Assembly: GCA_020849275.1 (NCBI GenBank) | Contig: JADLGO010000037.1 | Location: 1 to 64,000 of the forward strand | DNA length: 64,000 bases | Source: Chthonomonadales bacterium | GTDB taxonomy: Bacteria; Armatimonadota; Chthonomonadetes; Chthonomonadales; CAJBBX01 | Direction of reading: 5' to 3' | In this document: one piece after another, positions 59,025 through 64,000 of the stretch | How positions within the stretch are numbered: the first letter of the stretch is position 1 | Layout of the letters: the number at the start of each line of letters is the position of its first letter | Notes under the pieces: generated by a model | The model's database searches: none | What the model was told of the DNA's origin: nothing | What the model saw: the letters and a program-made list of their open reading frames with translations, nothing else | Made by a program: the position numbers and the translations under genes

Positions 59025-59924
59025 ATGCCGCGGGCAGGGGTGATCGGGATGCTGGGGCTGGCGGCGGCGCTCGCAGGGCCGGCGGCGGCGCAGTCGAGCG
59101 GCCCGAGGTCGTCGCGACCGGGCTTCGTGCTCGCCGAGACCGCGCCGGCGCGCGGCATCCGGCCGGCCCGCTACGATCTGGAGGCCTACGGGGCCGACAT
59201 CGGCGAGGTACTGACCGCGATCCTGCGCAAGGCCGGCCGGGAATTCAGCATCGATCAGGATGTGCGGGGTCCCGTCAGCCTCATTGCGCGTGATGCCACG
59301 CTGGAGCGGATCCTGGAGCGCGTGGGCCAGGCCGCGCGGCCCCCGCTCCGCGTCACGCGCGATGGCTTCGTTCGCGTCTCGCTGGCGTCCCTCGGTCGGC
59401 TCCCAGCCACGGATACGGCGGACCAGCCGCCGGGTGGCCCGCATCCAGCCCTGCAGGGCCCGCTGCGGATGCCCGGCGGCTACCCGCAGGCGCCGCTTCT
59501 GCAGCAGATGGCGCTCGCCCGGCCGGTCACGCTGCACATCCCCGACGACCGGGCGGTGCCGCTCGCGACGGCGATGCGCGAGATCTCGGCGCAGACGCGC
59601 GTGCCGATCCGCCTCGATCGGCGCATTCCGCCCGATATCACCTTCGCCGCCAGCTTCAGCCAGGCGCCCCTCTCGCTCGTGATGGACACGATCTCGCGCA
59701 CCGGCGCGATGAAGTGGATGCTTCAGCCGGACGGCTCGCTGCTCCTCTCGCCGACCGACTGGGTGCGTCTGGCGCTCGGCCGCTCGGTCGTGGCGGGCTT
59801 TCCCGGCCAGCCATGCCCGAAGTGTGGCCGGGCGATGATGCCGACGTGGAGCTACTGCCCATACGACGGCCGGTCGCTGAGCCAGCGCAAGGGGCCGTCC
59901 TCGCAGCCGCCCAGCCGGCCGTAG
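59025..59924 (+). CDS. exported STN/secretin-N-like protein with zinc-ribbon-like tail
   Basis: The 299-residue protein has a signal peptide (VIGMLGLAAALAGPAAAQ) and two STN-like modules (about 50-125 and 165-245). The first has VLTAILRKAGREFSIDQDVRG and LERILERVGQA; the second has PLATAMREISAQTRVPIRLD and PLSLVMDTISRTGAMKW. Secretins, TonB receptors and FecR-regulated systems use such modules at the periplasmic face. The last 40 residues contain CPKC and CPYDG (C264, C267, C278, with Asp replacing the fourth Cys), which looks like a zinc ribbon. It follows the sigma/anti-sigma pair by 43 bases and may be controlled by it. Function unknown; possible sensor or secretin accessory. Confidence 0.72.
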   Translation: MPRAGVIGMLGLAAALAGPAAAQSSGPRSSRPGFVLAETAPARGIRPARYDLEAYGADIGEVLTAILRKAGREFSIDQDVRGPVSLIARDATLERILERVGQAARPPLRVTRDGFVRVSLASLGRLPATDTADQPPGGPHPALQGPLRMPGGYPQAPLLQQMALARPVTLHIPDDRAVPLATAMREISAQTRVPIRLDRRIPPDITFAASFSQAPLSLVMDTISRTGAMKWMLQPDGSLLLSPTDWVRLALGRSVVAGFPGQPCPKCGRAMMPTWSYCPYDGRSLSQRKGPSSQPPSRP

Positions 59925-59949
59925 CGCGGGCGCGCCGAGGAGAGCCGCG

Positions 59950-59981
59950 GGGCGCGGTCCTCGTTCCGAGGGGCCGCGCCC
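59950..59981 (+). terminator. GC-rich stem-loop after the STN-like gene
   Basis: GGGCGCGG (59950-59957) pairs with CCGCGCCC (59974-59981) and an inner CCTCG/CGAGG pair (59959-59963, 59967-59971) extends the stem. It lies 25 bases after the stop and just before the phnE-type promoter. No T tract. Confidence 0.5.
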
Positions 59982-59985
59982 GCTT

Positions 59986-59999
59986 GCGTCTGGTACAAT
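59986..59999 (+). promoter_or_regulatory. extended -10 promoter of the PhnE-like gene
   Basis: TGG followed by TACAAT (59994-59999) forms an extended -10 box, 16 bases before ATG 60016, so the transcript would have a very short leader. No -35 is evident. The segment GCGTCTGGTACA is shared with the promoter at 33088-33099. Confidence 0.5.
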
Positions 60000-60015
60000 G
60001 TGCCGGAGACGACCG

Positions 60016-60786
60016 ATGAGCGGGCGCGCGCGCAGGAACCTGGGCCGGGCGGTGGTCGCCCTCGTGATCGCCGGCGTCGTGTGGTGGGCGCTGCGTGGCA
60101 GCGAGTTCGACGCGGCGCGGCTGACCGAGGGGCTCGGGCGCGCCCGGCAGTACCTGGGCCAGATGTTCCCGCCGGACTGGTCGGTGCTGGGCAAGGCCGG
60201 GCGCGCGGTGGTCGTCACGCTGCAGATGGCCATCGTCGGCACCGTACTCGGCGCGGCCGGCGCGCTCCCGGTCAGTTTCCTGGCGGCCCGCACCCCCGCG
60301 CTGCCACGAGCCTTCAGCTCGGCCGTCAAGACGCTCCTGAACGTGCTTCGGGCCGTGCCGCCCCTCATCTACGCGCTGCTCTTCGTCTACATGGTGGGGC
60401 TCGGGCCGTTCCCCGGCGCGCTCGGGATCGCGGTGGGCTCGTTCGTGATGCTCGCCAAGCTCTTCGCCGAGGCGCTGGAGAGCGTCCACCCGGCGCCCGT
60501 GGAGGCCGTGAAGGCCGTCGGCGGAGACCCGGCGCAGGTGTTCGCCTACGGGATGCTGCCACAGGCGCTGCCGCTCTTCGTCTCGCAGACGCTCTACGCC
60601 TGGGAGCTAAACATCGGAGCGGCGACGATCCTGGGCGTAGTGGGGGCGGGGGGCATCGGCTTCGAGTTGGTGGCGGCGATCAACTACTTCCAGTGGCCGC
60701 AGGTCTGCACCTACGTGCTGGTGCTCGTGGCGATGGTCCTCGTCGCGGACGCGGTGAGCTACCACCTTCGCAAGCGGTACACGTAG
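60016..60786 (+). CDS. phnE: PhnE-type phosphonate/phosphate ABC transporter permease
   Basis: The 256-residue inner-membrane permease has a first TM at about 12-29 (AVVALVIAGVVWWAL) and then a BPD_transp_1 domain with TMs near 65-88, 108-130, 140-160 and 225-248. The EAA-like loop EALESVHPAPVEAVKAVGGDPAQVF (about 155-180) contacts the ATPase. The motifs VTLQMAIVGTVLGAAGALPV and GAGGIGFELVAAINYFQW are typical of PhnE. GGAG at 60005-60008 serves ATG 60016. No phnC ATPase or phnD binding-protein gene is adjacent, so this copy is an orphan or its partners are elsewhere. A promoter lies directly upstream. Confidence 0.85.
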   Translation: MSGRARRNLGRAVVALVIAGVVWWALRGSEFDAARLTEGLGRARQYLGQMFPPDWSVLGKAGRAVVVTLQMAIVGTVLGAAGALPVSFLAARTPALPRAFSSAVKTLLNVLRAVPPLIYALLFVYMVGLGPFPGALGIAVGSFVMLAKLFAEALESVHPAPVEAVKAVGGDPAQVFAYGMLPQALPLFVSQTLYAWELNIGAATILGVVGAGGIGFELVAAINYFQWPQVCTYVLVLVAMVLVADAVSYHLRKRYT

Positions 60787-60789
60787 GCG

Positions 60790-60832
60790 GGGCGGCGCGC
60801 GGCCGACGAGTGCGCCGAACCGTGCGCCGCCC
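60790..60832. terminator. 9-bp stem-loop between convergent genes
   Basis: GGGCGGCGC (60790-60798) pairs with GCGCCGCCC (60824-60832), loop 25 bases, 4 bases after the phnE stop and 11 before the end of the lipoprotein gene. Symmetry would let it serve both strands; no T tract is present. Confidence 0.4.
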
Positions 60833-60843
60833 GGATAGGGCCG

Positions 60844-61578
60844 CTAGCGGCTGACGGAGGTGAGGACGATGGAGCCCTGCACGCGCGCTCCGCTGGCGAG
60901 CGTGGTGTCCAGGAGGCCGCTGACCAGCCCCACATCGGGCACGAAGCCGCCGTTCGTGATGGCGAAGCCGTCGAACCTCTCGACCTGGCTGACGCCCTTG
61001 GCCAGATAGTGGCCCGCGGGGACCTCCACGGCCTGCCGGCCAGAGCCGAGCGTGAGCGTGTAGCTGTGGTCGCCGGGCGTCGTGAGGCCGAGGGGGTTCG
61101 TGTAGGAGAGCGTTCGGCCGTCCGGCGCCGGGTCCGGCAGGTAGAGGAACCTGGATGGCGGGTTGGCCGTCCGCGGCACCCACACGTCGTTGGCCGGGTC
61201 GATGGTGTCCGAGGCCGCCACGTTCATGCCGTGCACGAAGATACCGGTCGCGTTCTGCGATACGTACAGGCGCTGAGTCGCGGCGATGCCGCGCCCATCG
61301 AGCAGAAGCAGGTCGAACTTGCGGTCGAGCGCGCGCGTGTCGTTGCCGGCGGGGTCCTTGACGACGGCCGTCCCGGCCTGCACGGTCAGGGTGCTGGTGG
61401 TTTGCAGGTTCTGGGTTCCGCCTCCCATGCTGGCGGGGAGCGCGACCGTGCCCGTAACCCGGTAGACCCAGCGGGAGCCGGGCCTGAGCGTGTAGAGCGA
61501 CTCGGTCGGCTCCTTCCCGCCGCCGCAGCCGTTCAGGGCGGCTAGCAGGACCAGCAGGGCGAAGAGGCGTTTGATCAA
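60844..61578 (-). CDS. lipoprotein of unknown function
   Basis: The 244-residue protein starts at TTG 61578, with GGAGG (61590-61586) 7 bases upstream and a lipoprotein signal right after (LFALLVLLAALNGCGGG; lipobox Cys at about residue 18). The mature part is predicted beta-rich, with YTLRPGSRWVYRVTGTVALP, STLTVQAGTAVVKDP, VERFDGFAITNGGFVPDVGL and ASGARVQGSIVLTSVSR. It may be a small surface-exposed structural or binding protein. A promoter-like pair lies at 61754-61725 on this strand. No family recognised. Confidence 0.72.
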   Translation of the reverse strand: MIKRLFALLVLLAALNGCGGGKEPTESLYTLRPGSRWVYRVTGTVALPASMGGGTQNLQTTSTLTVQAGTAVVKDPAGNDTRALDRKFDLLLLDGRGIAATQRLYVSQNATGIFVHGMNVAASDTIDPANDVWVPRTANPPSRFLYLPDPAPDGRTLSYTNPLGLTTPGDHSYTLTLGSGRQAVEVPAGHYLAKGVSQVERFDGFAITNGGFVPDVGLVSGLLDTTLASGARVQGSIVLTSVSR

Positions 61579-61724
61579 AGCTCGTCCTCCTTCTGGCGAT
61601 GCCGCCGCGAGCACCGTTCGGCCGGGGCGGCCGCTCCGCGGGCTGGCGCGGCGCGCTCTCGCCGCGAGCCACCCACCCTCGCCACGCCGCGGCTGGCTAC
61701 GGCCGTGCCGGGTTACCGCATTCC

Positions 61725-61754
61725 ATCGTATCACCTCGCCAGTCGTTCCGTCAA
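61725..61754 (-). promoter_or_regulatory. promoter-like pair for the lipoprotein gene
   Basis: On the minus strand TTGACG (61754-61749), an 18-base spacer and TACGAT (61730-61725) lie about 147 bases upstream of TTG 61578. The -35 is one base off consensus, the -10 two bases off. Confidence 0.45.
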
Positions 61755-61791
61755 TAGAGGGGGCCAACTTGCGGGCAGGGGCGGGTTGCCG

Positions 61792-63831
61792 ATGAAGAGC
61801 GTCGTAGCCGACGGGCGATCGGCCGGGATCGCGCTCGTTGGCGTTGACACCGGCGGCACCTTCACGGACCTTGTCTTTCTGGGCGCGGACGGGCAACTCA
61901 TCGTGCACAAGGTGGCCTCGACGCCCGCGGACCCCTCCGTGGCGGTCGCGCGCGGCCTGGCGCTGGAGGGGCTTGCGAGGGACTCCACGGTAGTCCACGG
62001 GACGACGGTGGCCACCAACGCACTGCTTCAGCGGCGGGGGGCGCGCGTCGGCCTCATCACCACGCGCGGCTTCGCCGATGTGCTGGAGATCGCGCGCCAG
62101 CAGCGCGACGCGCTCTACGCCCTGGAGCCCACCCCGAGGCTTCCGCTCGTGCCGCGCGAGCGGCGGGCGGAGGTCAACGAGCGCGTGGACTGGCGCGGAG
62201 CTGCCGTGGAGTCGCTCGACACCGGCACCGTCGAGCGCGCCCTGGACGAGCTTGTGCGCGCTGGCGTCGACTCGGTGGCGGTCTGCCTGCTCTTCTCGTT
62301 TCTTCTGCCCGACCACGAGCGCGAGGTGGGCCGGCGCGCCGCCGCGCGCGGCCTGCCGGTGTCGCTGTCGGTTGATATCGCCCCGGAGTACCGCGAGTAC
62401 GAGCGGACCGCGACGGTGTGCGCCAATGCGTTCGTGGCCCCGGCGGTCGGCGGCTACCTGGCGCGGCTCTCCGGCGTGGTTGGCGCCGCGGGCGCCGCGC
62501 GTCTGCGCGTGATGCAGTCCGATGGGACGACGGCGAGCGCCGAGGCGGCTGCCGCCGCGCCGGTGCGCACGGCGCTGTCGGGGCCGGCGGCGGGCGTGGT
62601 CGCGGCGGCGCGGGCCGCGCGCGCAGCGGGGCTGCGCCGGGCGGTCACGCTCGACATGGGCGGCACTTCGACCGACGTCGCCTTGCTCAACGGCGCGCCG
62701 GAGACGATGCGCGCCGGCGAGGTGGCGGGCGTGCCGCTCCTGACGCCGATGGTGGACATCCACACGATCGGCGCCGGAGGCGGCTCGCTCGTGCGGGTGG
62801 ACGCGGCGGGCGGCCTGCGCGTCGGCCCGGAGAGCGCCGGGGCGGACCCCGGGCCGGTGGCGTGCGGCGGTGGCAGCGTGCTCACCGTGACCGACGCCAA
62901 CGTGCTGCTCGGACGCATCCCGGCGCACGTTCGGCTTGCGGGCTCGGTGGCGCTTGATCTGGAGCGTGTGCGCTCGCGCTTCGCGGACCTCGGGCGCGCG
63001 CTCGGCGTTGAGCCGGAGGTCGCCGCCGAGGGCGTCCTGGAGGTGGTGAACGCGCGGATGGCCCGCGCGCTGCGCCGCGTCTCCGTGGAGCGTGGCCACG
63101 ACCCCGCGCGCTACACGCTGGTGGCCTTCGGCGGCGCCGGCGGCCTGCACGGCTGCGCGCTGGCCGACGCCGTGGGGCTCGCGCGCGTGCTGGTGCCGCG
63201 CTACCCCGGAGCGCTCTCGGCGCTCGGGCTCGCGCTTGCGCCGGCCGGCCGCGAGCTCGCGCGCTCCTGGTTCGCCCCGGCGCTTCCGGAGCACGACGGC
63301 TCGGTACGCGCCATCGCCACCGAGCTGGAGTGGCGGGCCCGCAAGGAGCTTGAGGGCGAGGTCGGGCAGGGGACGCGGCTTCGCGTCGAGGCTTTCCTCG
63401 AGATGCGCTACCGCGGCCAGTCCTACGCGCTGCGCGTGCGCCTGGCGCCGCTCGCCGACGCCGCACGCGCCTTCCACCGCGCCCATCGGCGGCGCTACGG
63501 GCACGCCGACCCGTCGCTGCTCGTGGAAGTGGTCGCCGTCGGGCTCGCCGCGCGCGCCGCCGGCTCCCCGCCACGAATGTCCGGCGCGAAGGGCCGGCAG
63601 GCAGAGTTCCTCGCGGATCGGCGGAGCGGCCCGGGCTCGACGCGCGTGTGGTGGCGTGGCCGGCCCGAGGAGTGGCCCATCCTGGATCGCGCGGCGCTTC
63701 GAGCCGACGACGAGGCGCTCGGACCGGCGATCCTGCTCCAGGAAGACGCGACGACCGTCGTCGAGCCCGGTTGGCGCGCTCGCGTCCTTACCTACGGTGA
63801 CCTGCTGTTCGCGCGGGGCGGTTCGGGTTGA
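61792..63831 (+). CDS. hyuA: hydantoinase/oxoprolinase alpha subunit (HyuA-type)
   Basis: The 679-residue protein has the ASKHA-fold N-terminal hydantoinase/oxoprolinase domain: GVDTGGTFTDLVFL (phosphate 1 loop), VHGTTVATNALLQRRGARVG, the DMGGTSTDVAL and HTIGAGGGSLVRV motifs, and the C-terminal region EMRYRGQSYALRVRL. HyuA works with HyuB as an ATP-dependent 5-oxoprolinase or N-methylhydantoinase; HyuB is normally encoded next to it. It is not seen before base 64000, so it may be the gene that starts at the window edge. The start at ATG 61792 follows a GC-rich leader; a longer frame to 61705 lacks support. Confidence 0.9.
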   Translation: MKSVVADGRSAGIALVGVDTGGTFTDLVFLGADGQLIVHKVASTPADPSVAVARGLALEGLARDSTVVHGTTVATNALLQRRGARVGLITTRGFADVLEIARQQRDALYALEPTPRLPLVPRERRAEVNERVDWRGAAVESLDTGTVERALDELVRAGVDSVAVCLLFSFLLPDHEREVGRRAAARGLPVSLSVDIAPEYREYERTATVCANAFVAPAVGGYLARLSGVVGAAGAARLRVMQSDGTTASAEAAAAAPVRTALSGPAAGVVAAARAARAAGLRRAVTLDMGGTSTDVALLNGAPETMRAGEVAGVPLLTPMVDIHTIGAGGGSLVRVDAAGGLRVGPESAGADPGPVACGGGSVLTVTDANVLLGRIPAHVRLAGSVALDLERVRSRFADLGRALGVEPEVAAEGVLEVVNARMARALRRVSVERGHDPARYTLVAFGGAGGLHGCALADAVGLARVLVPRYPGALSALGLALAPAGRELARSWFAPALPEHDGSVRAIATELEWRARKELEGEVGQGTRLRVEAFLEMRYRGQSYALRVRLAPLADAARAFHRAHRRRYGHADPSLLVEVVAVGLAARAAGSPPRMSGAKGRQAEFLADRRSGPGSTRVWWRGRPEEWPILDRAALRADDEALGPAILLQEDATTVVEPGWRARVLTYGDLLFARGGSG

Positions 63832-63857
63832 CAACGTGACGGCGGCTCCGATATACT
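63828..63857 (+). promoter_or_regulatory. strong sigma-A promoter for a gene starting at the window edge
   Basis: TTGACA (63828-63833), an 18-base spacer and TATACT (63852-63857) make a near-perfect promoter; the -35 overlaps the hyuA stop codon. A ribosome site AAGGAG lies at 63988-63993, so the next gene should start at about 64000 or just beyond. An ATG at 63978 is an alternative start. I see no gene in 63832-63990. Confidence 0.8.
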
Positions 63858-64000
63858 GAACCCGCATGGTTACCGGGATCCGGTCGCCGGGGCTCGTGGG
63901 CGCTCCAGGCAGCCATCTCGGGCGGCGCCGCCTCCGGTTCCACCGCCGTCCGCGCTCCCCCCCCGGATCAGACAACCATGCTCGACCAAGGAGACATTCG

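Noticed and set aside
60844-63975. A 1043-residue minus-strand open frame antisense to hyuA and continuing through the lipoprotein gene
   Set aside because: Composition is arginine/histidine-rich noise opposite a strongly supported gene; only its final 244 residues, from TTG 61578, are protein-like.
1-64000. CRISPR arrays, rRNA and tRNA genes
   Set aside because: No regularly spaced short repeats, and no rRNA or cloverleaf tRNA sequences were recognised on either strand by eye.

Overview
The window is 64 kb of very GC-rich bacterial chromosome with about 50 genes on both strands, no rRNA or tRNA, no CRISPR array and no prophage. The gene content points to a free-living, carbohydrate-degrading bacterium, most likely of the Armatimonadota or a Planctomycetes-like lineage. 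Supporting this are a DUF1559-type prepilin-like protein with the H-X9-DG motif, several Gfo/Idh/MocA oxidoreductases, a DUF2961 (GH172) enzyme, a DUF1080-GH16 fusion, a DUF6785-like membrane protein and an archaeal-style HerA-NurA-Mre11-Rad50 operon. The taxonomic call is inference from family content. Sigma-A type promoters can be read directly at several sites (TTGACA with N17-18 and a TATAAT-like box), so housekeeping transcription looks conventional.

Layout. 1-462: 5' part of a secreted protein with an apparent frameshift. 777-5479: an Uup-type ABC-F ATPase and a large secreted M6-like metalloprotease. 5506-9429 (minus): four tightly coupled membrane or secreted genes of unknown function, two of which look like paralogues. 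9584-12618 (minus): a polytopic GT-C-like membrane protein and purB. 12817-14193: a Tat-exported Gfo/Idh oxidoreductase. 14306-20160: a nucleotide-sugar cassette (rmlA, rmlB, WlbA-like dehydrogenase, WbpD-like acetyltransferase, WbpE-like aminotransferase, zinc alcohol dehydrogenase) with three of the genes joined by ATGA overlaps. 20164-20889 (minus): a basic-secretory-protein-like peptidase.

21096-28624 is the highlight. It is a five-gene operon that makes a complete Mre11-Rad50-NurA-HerA DNA-end-processing set, with an extra small protein (possibly a HAS-barrel subunit) between nurA and herA. The Rad50-like protein has a CX6C hook in place of the canonical CXXC.

28655-33035 holds secreted sugar-active proteins and a propeller protein. 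33120-36350: a two-domain CbiX-like chelatase and a DPP-IV-type peptidase. 36360-36917: a hemerythrin. 37123-41963: GH172, a GH28-like beta-helix protein and another Gfo/Idh oxidoreductase. 42131-47104: a CHASE-GAF-PAS histidine kinase, DUF3842, nadD and proA. 47251-54120 is an accessory stretch: a secreted SGNH lipoprotein whose 3' end plus flank (193 bp) is duplicated about 2 kb downstream. A vapBC toxin-antitoxin pair and a decayed IS3-family remnant lie between the copies, and a 12-TM-type DUF6785-like protein follows.

54159-57142: a YjbQ-family protein, nikR, the DUF1559 protein and an exported dienelactone hydrolase, with a NikR-like palindrome between nikR and the DUF1559 gene. 57388-59924: an ECF sigma factor, its zinc-binding membrane anti-sigma factor and a secreted STN-like protein with a zinc-ribbon-like tail. 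60016-63831: an orphan PhnE-type permease, a lipoprotein and a HyuA-type hydantoinase/oxoprolinase. The window ends just after a strong promoter for a gene that starts at or beyond base 64000.
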